NCBI RefSeq assembly: GCF_003946445.1
Contig: NZ_RHOF01000001.1
Coordinates: 62,001 to 126,000 of the forward strand
Length of the DNA: 64,000 bases
Direction: 5' to 3'
Source of the DNA: Loigolactobacillus jiayinensis
Lineage (GTDB): Bacteria > Bacillota > Bacilli > Lactobacillales > Lactobacillaceae
This document shows, in pieces, positions 44,405 through 53,064 of this stretch (the first letter of the stretch is position 1; each line of letters starts with the position of its first letter). The notes beneath the pieces were generated by a model. It did no database searches. It saw only the letters and a list, made by a program, of their open reading frames with translations, and was not told the DNA's origin. The position numbers were made by a program, and so were the translations under genes.

Positions 44405-44980
44405 ATGCGGCGAATTATTATTGGCGTAACTGGCGCATCTGGCACGATTTACGCAATTGATCTATTACAAAAGCTGGCGCAGTTACCTGATGTGGAAACG
44501 CATCTGGTCCTGAGTCAGTGGGCCAAACAGAATCTAGCGTTGGAAACTGATTTCACTTTAAAACAAGTGGAAGCGTTGGCTGATGTTAATTACAATATTA
44601 ATGACCAGGGGGCTGCTATTGCCAGTGGGTCATTTTTAAATGACGGGATGATAATTGTGCCGGCTAGTATGAAAACAGTGGCTGGCATCGCAACCGGTTA
44701 TGGCGAAAATTTAATTTCACGTGCGGCTGACGTCGCGTTAAAAGAACAGCGTAAATTAGTTATTGTACCGCGCGAAACGCCATTTAGCGTGATCCATTTG
44801 GAGAACTTAACTAAGTTAGCGCGGCTTGGGGTCCAAATTATCCCACCGATTCCTGCTTTTTACGATCGTCCACAAACGATTCAAGATCTTGTCAACCACC
44901 AGACAATGAAACTATTGGATGCCTTAGCAATTCCTAACCATGCCGCACCGCGTTGGCAGGGAGCAGGGGTGACTAAATGA
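44405..44980 (+). CDS. lpdB: UbiX-family flavin prenyltransferase (LpdB-like)
   Basis: This 191-residue enzyme makes prenylated FMN, the cofactor of UbiD-type decarboxylases. 'GVTGASGTIYAIDLLQKL' (FMN-binding N-terminus), 'IVPASMKTVAGIATGYGENLISRAADV' motif region (about 80-106) and 'VIVPRETPFS'-like 'IVPRETPFSVIHLENL' are typical. ATG 44405 follows TGGAGG; an in-frame ATG 44390 precedes the ribosome-binding site. In Lactobacillus plantarum the homologue LpdB supports gallate decarboxylase LpdC, which is not in this window. The stop overlaps the next start by four bases. Confidence 0.93.
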   Translation: MRRIIIGVTGASGTIYAIDLLQKLAQLPDVETHLVLSQWAKQNLALETDFTLKQVEALADVNYNINDQGAAIASGSFLNDGMIIVPASMKTVAGIATGYGENLISRAADVALKEQRKLVIVPRETPFSVIHLENLTKLARLGVQIIPPIPAFYDRPQTIQDLVNHQTMKLLDALAIPNHAAPRWQGAGVTK

Positions 44981-45393
44981 GTAATGTGACGTTTAGTGTC
45001 AGCAAAAGTGGCTACACAATGACGGTGTTGGTACAACAAATCGGACCTGATCTATTGTTAACTATTATTGGCGGTGACCATCCACATATTGGCACTGTAA
45101 CCACGTTTAGTGCCACCACCCCGCTGACAACAGTCCGTTTTCCCAGCCACGATGGCCGTGTGCACAAGGACGATGTTTTGGCGCAAACATTGGCGCAACA
45201 GCTCAAAGCACAGGTTAGTGGCAGTTGTACGATCACTGCTGGGGTGCACGTAGATCAAATTAGTCAGCAACAGATCAAGGCAGCGGCTGGAATGGCGCAA
45301 AATTTAGGCCAACAAGTTAGTGCATGGTTGGTGCGCCACCCAGTGACTAAGGCGGCGCCACAGTATTACTCTGATCAAGAGCAGCCGCGCTAA
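44977..45393 (+). CDS. lpdD: LpdD-like protein (prenylated-flavin chaperone candidate)
   Basis: This 138-residue protein has no enzyme motif but fits LpdD by size, content ('IGGDHPHIGTV', 'VRFPSHDGRVHKDD') and tight coupling to the UbiX-like gene. In L. plantarum lpdB and lpdD also lie together, away from lpdC. A role in handing prenylated flavin to the decarboxylase has been proposed for such proteins. The gene call is firm; the function is from synteny. Confidence 0.8.
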   Translation: MSNVTFSVSKSGYTMTVLVQQIGPDLLLTIIGGDHPHIGTVTTFSATTPLTTVRFPSHDGRVHKDDVLAQTLAQQLKAQVSGSCTITAGVHVDQISQQQIKAAAGMAQNLGQQVSAWLVRHPVTKAAPQYYSDQEQPR

Positions 45394-45433
45394 TCTAGGT
45401 GGTCTAGTTAGGTTTAGTCAATAATTATAAAAA

Positions 45434-45507
45434 CTTCCTCCAAAAAGCGGTATTACTTTTATAGAAATATATTGTATAATAAAGCTATAAAATGTGATTG
45501 GAGGAAG
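45434..45507 (+). promoter_or_regulatory. Promoter flanked by an inverted repeat covering the next ribosome-binding site
   Basis: TTACTT (45453-45458) and TATAAT (45475-45480), 16 bases apart, form a promoter. CTTCCTCCAA (45434-45443) is the exact complement of TTGGAGGAAG (45498-45507), which holds the ribosome-binding site of the small gene downstream. Only RNA reading through from lpdD would contain both arms. Confidence 0.55.
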
Positions 45508-45515
45508 GACGCCAA

Positions 45516-45788
45516 TTGGTACCAATCAATTGCTGTCTGCGTAAAATGACGACTAAACAGCGTAATAAAGCGGTAAAGCTAATTATTAGATGTATCGATC
45601 AGCATAACAATATTTTACAACCTGATCTGCTTAAATATGGTTATAAATATAGTGATTACAGTGTTAGTGCGCCTGATTTAGCTGCTCAAGGTTACCTGCC
45701 AATTGCTTCCAACGTGGTTACCGGCTGCTTAAATGAGAAACAACAACGGTTAACCTTTGTCTATCGATCGGTAGATGGCCTTCTTTGA
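45516..45788 (+). CDS. Small protein of unknown function
   Basis: From TTG 45516 (11 bases after GGAGG) the frame encodes 90 residues: a basic N-terminal half with two Cys ('INCCLRKMTTKQRNKAVKL') and a helical middle, then 'YGYKYSDYSVSAPDLAAQGYLP'. There is no membrane segment. It has a good promoter and a terminator-like hairpin downstream, which supports a real gene. I do not recognise the family. Confidence 0.6.
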   Translation: MVPINCCLRKMTTKQRNKAVKLIIRCIDQHNNILQPDLLKYGYKYSDYSVSAPDLAAQGYLPIASNVVTGCLNEKQQRLTFVYRSVDGLL

Positions 45789-45835
45789 TCGGGTTGTTTT
45801 TAGTGGTGTAAAATTAAAAAAATAATAACTAAACG

Positions 45836-45870
45836 AAGACGCTCACAGTGCACAGGCTGTGAGCGTCTTT
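45836..45870. terminator. Bidirectional terminator between convergent genes
   Basis: AAGACGCTCACAG (45836-45848) and CTGTGAGCGTCTT (45857-45869) form a perfect 13-bp stem. It lies between the small + gene and the - strand lipoprotein. Confidence 0.85.
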
Positions 45871-45888
45871 TGAATTTATTATCTGTTG

Positions 45889-46455
45889 TTAGTTGCCAAC
45901 TTGTTGGCGTTCTAAGATATTGCCCCGCTTGGCATCAATACGCAGGCGGACAGTGTGGTGTGCACGACTGTGAATCAGTAGATCGTAATAAGTGATGCGA
46001 CGTTGGCGGTCCAGCGTGTAAGCCACCAAATGACCATCATTGATTTCACTGATGGCCACTTGTTTGATTTGATCTAGTGACTTTAAACCACGTAAACTGA
46101 TAACCTCACGCTTGGCATTTTTGGCTGACAATTTAGTGTGCTTTTGATCAGTAATAATTGGCTGCATGGCATTAACCGATAAGCGGTAATACTGTTTCTT
46201 TTGCCGTGCTTGCACATGATATTGATAAAAGCGGCCTTGCTTTTTCAGCGTTACTTTTAAAATCTGCGCGTGGGGCAATTGTTCACGGATCAACTTCACC
46301 ACTTGCTTGGCTGAGACCTTAGCCGCAAACACGCCTTGACTCGGATCTTGACGATAAGGCGCAGCTGCTTTTTTAGCTGAGTTTGGTTCAACAATACCAC
46401 AACCGCTGAGCAAAATTACGAGTAATAATAGCGGCCATAAACGGTTAACTTTCAC
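45889..46455 (-). CDS. Lipoprotein with PepSY-like domains
   Basis: This 188-residue protein has a lipoprotein signal (LSGC, Cys19). The mature part has two alternating alpha-beta stretches ('AKQVVKLIREQLPHAQILKV' near 47-66 and 'LKSLDQIKQVAISEINDGHLVAYTL' near 123-147) that resemble PepSY domains, ending in 'IDAKRGNILER'. PepSY proteins are extracellular and often inhibit peptidases. The function here is unknown. Confidence 0.65.
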   Translation of the reverse strand: MKVNRLWPLLLLVILLSGCGIVEPNSAKKAAAPYRQDPSQGVFAAKVSAKQVVKLIREQLPHAQILKVTLKKQGRFYQYHVQARQKKQYYRLSVNAMQPIITDQKHTKLSAKNAKREVISLRGLKSLDQIKQVAISEINDGHLVAYTLDRQRRITYYDLLIHSRAHHTVRLRIDAKRGNILERQQVGN

Positions 46456-46529
46456 GGTGAATTCCTTTCTAAACGTGTTCCCCTTAACTTATGTTTTCAA
46501 AAAAGTGCTATGGCATGGTTAAGTAAAAC

Positions 46530-48365
46530 TTAATTGTGGACGCCTAGTAACTGGCGAATTTCGCTGACACTATTTTTATCGCTGGTAAAAATTAGGTGAT
46601 CATCCTGTTCAATGAAGGTGTCACCATGAGGTGCAACAAATTGGCCGTTGCGGTAAATGCGGCTGATGGTGATATTTTCGATAAAGGGCAGCGACTGTAA
46701 TTCGCGACCAGCAAAGCGGCGATTACGTACCGTAACTTCATACAGGTCAGCGTCATTATCAGTTAATAATTTCAGCGTTGATGGCGACTCGATCATCTCC
46801 CGCAGCATACTGATGTTGATATCAAAGCTATTATAGATCTCTACACCTTGTTCAGCGAGCACGTCATAACTGTTATCGGCTGCGTCACGAGCTTCAAAGC
46901 GGGCGATAATTCGTGGCACATGCTGTTGGACTGCCGCTGTAGCTAAACGCACGTTAACTTCATGATCAAAGTGGCCAAGAACTAAAATATCGGTGTCAAA
47001 AGCCTGGGCATTTAACAAAGATTTTTCGGTTAGGTCAGGTAGTAGCGTCACGTTGGCTTCACTATTGTAGGTCCGGTAATTTTTCTCCTGATCCGTCAGC
47101 ATCTGAATACTATACCAGCCTTGTGATAAGCGCTGGGCTACAGGAATCGTCAGAATATTGGTGCCGATAAAAGTGACCCGCGTTTTGACTAAATCTTCCT
47201 TTTCTGGCTGATAGAGACGGTTGAAAATAATTGGCGAACAAATACAAGTTAACACGGCGGCTAAGGTAAAAGCGCCTGCCTGCTGTGTATTGATGACATG
47301 CAGGTTTTGCGCAACTTGCAATGTGGGTAGAACTAAGGTGATCGTAGTTGACGCTAAGAAGCTACTAGCAACCGCGTTTTTCATAGTGAAACGCTGACGG
47401 AAAATCAAGATTGGTACGATTTTAGCTAACAGGAAGCAAACAAAGAAAATTGGAATTAAAATCAGTGACTCGCGATCGGCTAATAGATTACCGAGATTTA
47501 ATTTGGCACCAGTGGTAATGAAAAAAATCGGGATGAAAAAGCCATAACCAATTGAGGTCAACTTATCACGAGTAGCCGTGCTCGGCTGTAGCAGTTTCAT
47601 GACGATCCCAGCCAGGAAAGCGCCTAAAATATTTTCAGCGCCAACTTGTTCGGCAATGGTCACTAAGGTAAAAATCAGGAAAAAGGCCAGCCGGATATCT
47701 AGCTGGGTGGTTGTTTTATCGATTTTAGCGAAGAACCGGTAAATGCTGCGAAAACGCATCAATAGAATGATCGCCGCTAAGAAAATCAGCAAGACTAGCC
47801 ATAAACGATTAGAGTGGCCACCATTCAAGGAAGCGTAGGCGGTTAAAGCTAATAGCGGGATGATCTCACCTAAGGCTGCGGTCAGTAAAATTGTTTGGCC
47901 GAGCGCTTTACTCAGTAGTTCTTTTTCCGTTAAGGCAGCGATAACCACACCTAAGGCAATTGTTGAAAATAAGATTGTTGCCAGCAGAACGTCACTAAAT
48001 AAGCCAGTCAGTTGTAGTATCCAGCCTAGTAATGCAGCGGTGATCAAAATACCGGCGTAACTACTAATGGCGAGTTTTAACGGTGACCATTTTGCTGGTG
48101 CTTCGCCGTTGATATTTTTTTGTGGTTTGAACAGGTCAAAATCAATTTCCATCCCCGACAGAAAAATTAAAATGATCACGCCGAGCGTCGATAACTGATT
48201 CAAGCTTGTGGTCAAGGTGACCCAGTGGAGTAGGCTCTTACCCAAAACAATACCGACCACAATTTCGGCAACAGCAGTCGGTACTACAGAAATGTTAAAT
48301 CGTGCCATGACTAGTGGCGTCATTAGGGCTGCTAGTAGGACGATCAATAAAGATAATTGTGCCAT
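46530..48365 (-). CDS. CPA2-type monovalent cation/proton antiporter with RCK domains
   Basis: This 611-residue protein has about 12 membrane spans (residues 1-390), a Rossmann-like TrkA-N/RCK domain (about 395-515) and a TrkA-C domain (about 525-610, 'RRFAGRELQSLPF'). This is the KefB/NapA-like architecture for Na+ or K+/H+ exchange and pH or salt homeostasis. GGAGG precedes the ATG. It follows the dedA-type gene on the same strand with an 18-base gap, so the two may be cotranscribed. Confidence 0.88.
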   Translation of the reverse strand: MAQLSLLIVLLAALMTPLVMARFNISVVPTAVAEIVVGIVLGKSLLHWVTLTTSLNQLSTLGVIILIFLSGMEIDFDLFKPQKNINGEAPAKWSPLKLAISSYAGILITAALLGWILQLTGLFSDVLLATILFSTIALGVVIAALTEKELLSKALGQTILLTAALGEIIPLLALTAYASLNGGHSNRLWLVLLIFLAAIILLMRFRSIYRFFAKIDKTTTQLDIRLAFFLIFTLVTIAEQVGAENILGAFLAGIVMKLLQPSTATRDKLTSIGYGFFIPIFFITTGAKLNLGNLLADRESLILIPIFFVCFLLAKIVPILIFRQRFTMKNAVASSFLASTTITLVLPTLQVAQNLHVINTQQAGAFTLAAVLTCICSPIIFNRLYQPEKEDLVKTRVTFIGTNILTIPVAQRLSQGWYSIQMLTDQEKNYRTYNSEANVTLLPDLTEKSLLNAQAFDTDILVLGHFDHEVNVRLATAAVQQHVPRIIARFEARDAADNSYDVLAEQGVEIYNSFDINISMLREMIESPSTLKLLTDNDADLYEVTVRNRRFAGRELQSLPFIENITISRIYRNGQFVAPHGDTFIEQDDHLIFTSDKNSVSEIRQLLGVHN

Positions 48366-48383
48366 GAAAAACCTCCACGAATA

Positions 48384-49019
48384 TTATTGTTTATTTTTAA
48401 TCAGATTATAAAGGCCAATGCTAAGACTTGGCAAGAGCGCCACCAGTATAATACCCAATAAGATCATTGAAAAGTGGGCTTGGACAAATGGCTGGGCGCC
48501 GAGAAAATAACCTAACAGGCTACCGGTACCGACCCAGATTAACACGCCAAGAAAATTATACAAGACAAAGCGTGGCCAGTTCATTTTGAACATGCCCGCG
48601 ATCAAGGGAACAAAGGTACGAATCATTGGGATAAAGCGCCCGAAAATCACGGTCTTACCGCCGTGACGAACAAAAAAATCGGTGGCACGTTCTAATTTAT
48701 CAGCCTGAATATGACGGTTAAAGAATTTCCAGTGGCCTAAGTGGCGACCAATTTCGAAATTAACTGTATCACCAAGTAAGGCAGCTAAGAAAAAGGTCAG
48801 ACTTAGCCAACCGATATCAAGAAAAAAGCCGTGGCGCGCTGCTAAGGTGCTGCTGATGAAAATAATCGATTCTCCTGGTAAAAAGGGAAAAATAACTAAA
48901 CCAGTTTCAGCGAAAATTAACAAAAATAAAATGGCGTAACTGCCGCGGCCAAAATATTGAAAAATTGGTAATAGCACTGTTTCTAAATGGGTTAGGCCAT
49001 AAAAAATGGTGTGTAACAT
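48384..49019 (-). CDS. DedA family membrane protein
   Basis: This 211-residue protein has several membrane spans and the DedA motifs 'FPFLPGESIIF' (about 44-54) and 'FGRFIPMIRTFVPLIAG' (about 122-138). DedA proteins act in membrane homeostasis; some are undecaprenyl-phosphate or phospholipid flippases. The start at 49019 follows GAGGGATTAC on the - strand. Confidence 0.92.
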   Translation of the reverse strand: MLHTIFYGLTHLETVLLPIFQYFGRGSYAILFLLIFAETGLVIFPFLPGESIIFISSTLAARHGFFLDIGWLSLTFFLAALLGDTVNFEIGRHLGHWKFFNRHIQADKLERATDFFVRHGGKTVIFGRFIPMIRTFVPLIAGMFKMNWPRFVLYNFLGVLIWVGTGSLLGYFLGAQPFVQAHFSMILLGIILVALLPSLSIGLYNLIKNKQ

Positions 49020-49404
49020 GCGTAATCCCTCACTTGTTGTGACTAATGATACTCTTAGTTTACCCTTTGGTTACTATTCCTGCTAGCATTGACGATTATG
49101 TTTTACACGAACTTAAAATTTTCTCACAGGCTGCTTGGTTGTATCGCTTTCGTCTAAGTGATAAAATGGTTTATCTGAAATTGCAGGATGTTTTAAACAG
49201 CGTTCAGCTTTTAGATCACAATCTAGATTGCCGATAAAGAGTTCACAGGGGGCCGTTGGGCAAGTGTGGCTAGGCGGTGAAAAGTTGCTTTTTAAAATAC
49301 CTTTATGCTAACTCAGTTACAAAAATAACTTAAAGTTAAGCGTAAATACAATCTAAGACAAAACGATTGATGCAGATTTACGTAGTAGGGAGGTTGTTAA
49401 AATT
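49020..49404. other. Divergent intergenic region, dedA-type gene to helD
   Basis: These 385 bases hold no supported gene. A 63-codon open frame at 49046-49237 lacks a ribosome-binding site and any recognisable content. TACAAT near 49349 and AACTTAAAGTT (a perfect odd palindrome, near 49328) may belong to the helD promoter. GGGAGG lies ahead of the helD start. Confidence 0.5.
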
Positions 49405-51708
49405 ATGGCTGATACGGAAAAGCAACAAGAACAAGCACGTGTTGATGATGTTATCACAAAAATCAAGCGTACCGAAGCAACACTGACTGATAAAATTGCG
49501 GCAGCTAAAGCCGATGAAAAGAACATCAATGATAATTTTTACAATGATGTACGGTTGAATGTAGGGTCCTATGAATCCATGATGGACACAGCATTATCGA
49601 TCCGACAGCAACAGCAAATGTTGAATGATCGCAACAATAGTTGGCGTCACTCAACGCAACAACTAGGTGTATTGCAACGTTTGGAAAAGACACCTTACTT
49701 TGCGCGAATCGATTTTCAAGAAACCAATGCTAAAGCGCCAGAAACCATTTATATTGGGCTAGGCTCTTTTACTGATAAGCAGGATCATTTTCTAGTTTAT
49801 GACTGGCGGGCGCCGATTTCTTCAATCTATTATGATGGTAATCTAGGTCGGGTCACTTATCAAACGCCAGATGGTGAACAGGCAGTGAATATCACGCTGA
49901 AGCGGCAATTTTTGATTGCTGACGGTGAAATCAAAACTATGTTTGACACGCAAGAAACTATTGGTGATCAGATGCTGATGGAAGTGTTAGGCGAGCAAGC
50001 CGATACCAAGATGAAAAGCATTGTTACCACTATTCAGCGCGAACAAAACCAAATCATTCGCGATACTAGCGCGCGCTTGTTATTCGTCCAGGGGGCAGCT
50101 GGTTCCGGTAAAACATCGGCAATCATGCAGCGAGTGGCCTATTTATTGTATCGTTACCGTGGCAATTTAAGTTCTAGCCAAGTGATCATGTTCTCGCCGA
50201 ACCAATTATTCAACGACTATGTATCCAATGTGTTGCCAGAATTAGGCGAACAGAATATGGTTCAGCTGACCTATTATCAGTACGCAGCACGGCGGATCCC
50301 TAGCTTAAAAGTCGATGATTTATTTACTCAGTTTGAGAAAAATGAATCAGCCGTTGATAAAAAAATCAATCAACTGAAGGGTAGCTTAGCCTTTTTCCGT
50401 GCCACCAAGAAGTACGCAAATGGCTTAGGTACGAGTGGCATGCGCTTTCGTGACGTTAAATTGCGTAACGAAGTATTCATTGACCATGAGCGGATCGAGA
50501 AAACGTACTATAAATATAATACTAACTATCGGTTAGGTAATCGCCTGAATGCGACTAAAGAAGAATTATTGAAGTACTTTGGTCGGCGGATCGAGTCTGA
50601 AATGAAGGCAAAATGGGTCAGCGAGTTCATTCAAAATTTGGATGAAGAAGGGATGCGCAAGTGGTACGGCAACCATCCGCGTAACTTTGAAAACGGCGAT
50701 AAAGAATTCCGTTTCTTAGCTCGACGGATAGTAACAGCCGCGTTTGAGAGCGTGCGCCGTGGCGTGATCCGTAATCGATTCTTGAATATTAAAGCGCAGT
50801 ACATCGACTTTTTACGCCAAGTACCTCAATTGTTAAACTTGAAGAAATTCGGGTTAACAGAAGAAGCTTGGCAATTAAATGTCAATCAAGTGCTAGCTGA
50901 ATTACGGCAAAAGCAGTTGGCCACCGCCGACGTAACACCATATTTACATCTATATGATTTAATGACCGGTAAGCATGGTGACCGCGATATTCGTTATTTA
51001 TTTATTGATGAAATTCAAGATTACACACCTTATCAGCTAAGTTTCCTGAAATCCAGTTTCCCCAACGCGCGTTTTACATTGTTAGGAGATCTGAACCAAG
51101 CTATTTTTACACAGGAAAGTAGTCATAGCTTACTGAAAGAATTAGCAACCATGTTCAAGCCAGAAGAAACCCGAGTGGTGCAGTTGACGCAATCATATCG
51201 TTCAACGCAGCAGATCACTGATTTTACCAAGGCCATTTTGCGTAACGGTGAATCAGTAACCGCCTTTGATCGACAAGGGGCACTACCCAATATTGTTACC
51301 GCGCCGGCAGAAGACGCGTTATTAGACGTTTTGCAGCAGCAACTTGCCGAAAATACGGCTGCTAATCGAGTAACGGCGATCATCACGAAAACATTGCCAG
51401 AAAGTAAGGCTTTATACGAAACCTTACGGGCACGCGGTGAAAAAATAACCTTGATTCGCTCTGAAAATCAACGTTTAGCTGCTGGTACAATTATTGTGCC
51501 TTCATATTTAGCTAAAGGTTTGGAATTCGACGCCATCATTGCTTGGCAAGTGACTGCGACCAATTATGGGGCTGACGATCAGCGGCAACTATTGTACACG
51601 ATTGCTTCTAGAGCGATGCACCGCTTAACCATATTGGCGCAAGGCGAATTATCACCATTATTAGCGGATGTACCGCAATCAGCTTATACATTGACCCAGC
51701 TAAATTAA
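49405..51708 (+). CDS. helD: RNA polymerase recycling helicase HelD (UvrD/Rep superfamily 1)
   Basis: This 767-residue protein has an N-terminal coiled-coil arm (about 1-70), Walker A 'GAAGSGKTSAIMQR' (about 231-244), motif II 'FIDEIQDYTPYQ', 'LGDLNQAIF', and motif VI 'LLYTIASRAMHRL'. This is the HelD type that strips stalled RNA polymerase from DNA in Gram-positive bacteria, rather than PcrA or RecB. GGGAGGTTG precedes ATG 49405. Confidence 0.9.
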   Translation: MADTEKQQEQARVDDVITKIKRTEATLTDKIAAAKADEKNINDNFYNDVRLNVGSYESMMDTALSIRQQQQMLNDRNNSWRHSTQQLGVLQRLEKTPYFARIDFQETNAKAPETIYIGLGSFTDKQDHFLVYDWRAPISSIYYDGNLGRVTYQTPDGEQAVNITLKRQFLIADGEIKTMFDTQETIGDQMLMEVLGEQADTKMKSIVTTIQREQNQIIRDTSARLLFVQGAAGSGKTSAIMQRVAYLLYRYRGNLSSSQVIMFSPNQLFNDYVSNVLPELGEQNMVQLTYYQYAARRIPSLKVDDLFTQFEKNESAVDKKINQLKGSLAFFRATKKYANGLGTSGMRFRDVKLRNEVFIDHERIEKTYYKYNTNYRLGNRLNATKEELLKYFGRRIESEMKAKWVSEFIQNLDEEGMRKWYGNHPRNFENGDKEFRFLARRIVTAAFESVRRGVIRNRFLNIKAQYIDFLRQVPQLLNLKKFGLTEEAWQLNVNQVLAELRQKQLATADVTPYLHLYDLMTGKHGDRDIRYLFIDEIQDYTPYQLSFLKSSFPNARFTLLGDLNQAIFTQESSHSLLKELATMFKPEETRVVQLTQSYRSTQQITDFTKAILRNGESVTAFDRQGALPNIVTAPAEDALLDVLQQQLAENTAANRVTAIITKTLPESKALYETLRARGEKITLIRSENQRLAAGTIIVPSYLAKGLEFDAIIAWQVTATNYGADDQRQLLYTIASRAMHRLTILAQGELSPLLADVPQSAYTLTQLN

Positions 51709-51715
51709 ATTGGGC

Positions 51716-51743
51716 TTGTATTTTTAATGAAAACGGTTATAAT
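51716..51743 (+). promoter_or_regulatory. Promoter of the thiamine operon
   Basis: TTGTAT (51716-51721), 16 bases, then a perfect TATAAT (51738-51743), directly ahead of the TPP riboswitch. Confidence 0.75.
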
Positions 51744-51754
51744 TTAATGTAATT

Positions 51755-51845
51755 GAAAGCAGGGGAGCTGTTGTGAACAGCTGAGAGGAAAATACATTTT
51801 CGACCCTTTAAACCTGATTGGTTAAAACCAGCGTAGGGAGCTATT
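51755..51845 (+). promoter_or_regulatory. TPP riboswitch (THI element)
   Basis: The conserved core is clear: GGGGAGC (51762 area), CTGAGAGG (51781-51788), GACCCTTTAAACCTGAT (51802-51818), GTTAAAACCAGCGTAGGGAG (51821-51840). Thiamine pyrophosphate binding should favour the terminator that follows and shut off the downstream transporter genes. Confidence 0.95.
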
Positions 51846-51857
51846 TTGACGGTAAAA

Positions 51858-51890
51858 GCACATCCTTAGGCAATGAGGATGTGCTTTTTT
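51858..51890 (+). terminator. Riboswitch-controlled terminator
   Basis: GCACATCCT (51858-51866) pairs with AGGATGTGC (51876-51884), followed by seven T. It is placed as the expression platform of the TPP riboswitch. Confidence 0.9.
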
Positions 51891-51983
51891 TATGCAAATT
51901 TTTAGTTCGGCTTTCAAAAAAAGGTGAGGGAGGATAGGACTTTATTTAGGGTAATCGGTATTTAATTAGACAAGGAGGAAATT

Positions 51984-52283
51984 ATGATGAATTCAAGTAT
52001 TGCGGTTCAAGTTTTACCTTTAAATGTGGATACACAAAAAACAGTGGCTATTGTTGATGCGGTGATCGCTTATATTCAAACCACTGGCGTCAGTTATCAG
52101 GTGAGTGCGTTTGAAACGACCTTAGAAGGGGATTATGACCAGCTAATGACTGTGGTCAAACAAATTCCTTTAGTGGCAGCTAAAGCAGGGGCAACGGCTG
52201 ATATGATCTATTTAAAAATTAATTATCAAGCTCAAGGTGAGGTTTTAACGATTGCAGAAAAAACAGATAAATATCAAGATTAA
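51984..52283 (+). CDS. Thiamine-binding family protein (DUF77/MTH1187, YqgV-like)
   Basis: This 99-residue ferredoxin-like protein ('IAVQVLPLN', 'YQVSAFETTLEGDYDQLMTVV') belongs to the Thiamine_BP family, which binds thiamine or its hydroxymethylpyrimidine part. It is the first gene after the TPP riboswitch and overlaps the permease gene by 32 bases. AAGGAGGAA precedes the double ATG; either codon could start it. Confidence 0.9.
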   Translation: MMNSSIAVQVLPLNVDTQKTVAIVDAVIAYIQTTGVSYQVSAFETTLEGDYDQLMTVVKQIPLVAAKAGATADMIYLKINYQAQGEVLTIAEKTDKYQD

Positions 52284-53025
52284 TTGGGCACCATGGCTAG
52301 TTTTAGGCCTTTGCTTATTATTGTGGCAGGCTGTAGTTAGTTTTGGAATCGTACCGCGCTTTTTATTGCCGGCGCCAACCGATGTTGTGACAGCTCTTTA
52401 TACCGATCGGGCGTTATTGCTGCAGAATATGTGGATAACTTTAACAGAAACGTTAATTGGTTTATTAGTGGGTATTTTATTAGGTATCTTTTTGGCAATC
52501 GTGATGGATCGTTTTGAATTCTTATATCGTGCGGTTTATCCATTGCTGGTGATCAGCCAGACCGTACCAACAGTGGCAATCGCGCCGATTCTGATTCTCT
52601 GGTTAGGCTACGGCATGTTGCCTAAAATTGTCTTAATTATCGTCACCACATTTTTCCCAGTTGCGGTGGAGATGTTGGCTGGTTTTCGCGCCACCGATCC
52701 AGATCTATTACAATTGATGGCGACTATGGGGGCAACACGCCTAAAAGTTTTGTGGTTCGTCAAGTTGCCACAAGCTTTGGATCATTTCTTTGCCAGCTTG
52801 CGTATTGCAACCACGTATGCCGTCATTTCGGCAGTTGTGGCCGAATGGGTTGGCGGTAATGATGGCCTAGGTGTTTATATGACCCGCGTCATGAAAGCTT
52901 ATGCCTTTGACAAAATGTTTGCGGTGATCGTTTTGATCACGATTCTGAGTTTGCTATTAATGGGCTTGGTCAATGGCTTACAACGCTGGTTGGAGCCATG
53001 GAAACGCGCAGTAAACAAACAATAA
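52252..53025 (+). CDS. thiX: Thiamine-precursor ABC transporter permease (ThiX-like)
   Basis: This 257-residue permease of the SsuC/ThiX family has about six spans and the EAA loop 'LMATMGATRLKVLWFVKLPQ' (about 160-179). The start is TTG 52252, 10 bases after GGTGAGG inside the preceding gene. The riboswitch and the ThiY-like binding protein indicate uptake of a thiamine pyrimidine precursor. Confidence 0.87.
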   Translation: MQKKQINIKINWAPWLVLGLCLLLWQAVVSFGIVPRFLLPAPTDVVTALYTDRALLLQNMWITLTETLIGLLVGILLGIFLAIVMDRFEFLYRAVYPLLVISQTVPTVAIAPILILWLGYGMLPKIVLIIVTTFFPVAVEMLAGFRATDPDLLQLMATMGATRLKVLWFVKLPQALDHFFASLRIATTYAVISAVVAEWVGGNDGLGVYMTRVMKAYAFDKMFAVIVLITILSLLLMGLVNGLQRWLEPWKRAVNKQ

Positions 53026-53064
53026 GATTAGCTTAGCATTAATTACAAAATGAAGGAGTACAAA

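Noticed and set aside
49310-49365. A further copy of the TTTAAGTT promoter repeat before helD
   Set aside because: AACTTAAAGTTAAG is only superficially similar. It lacks a second half-site 11 bases away and the -10 spacing seen at the other three promoters.
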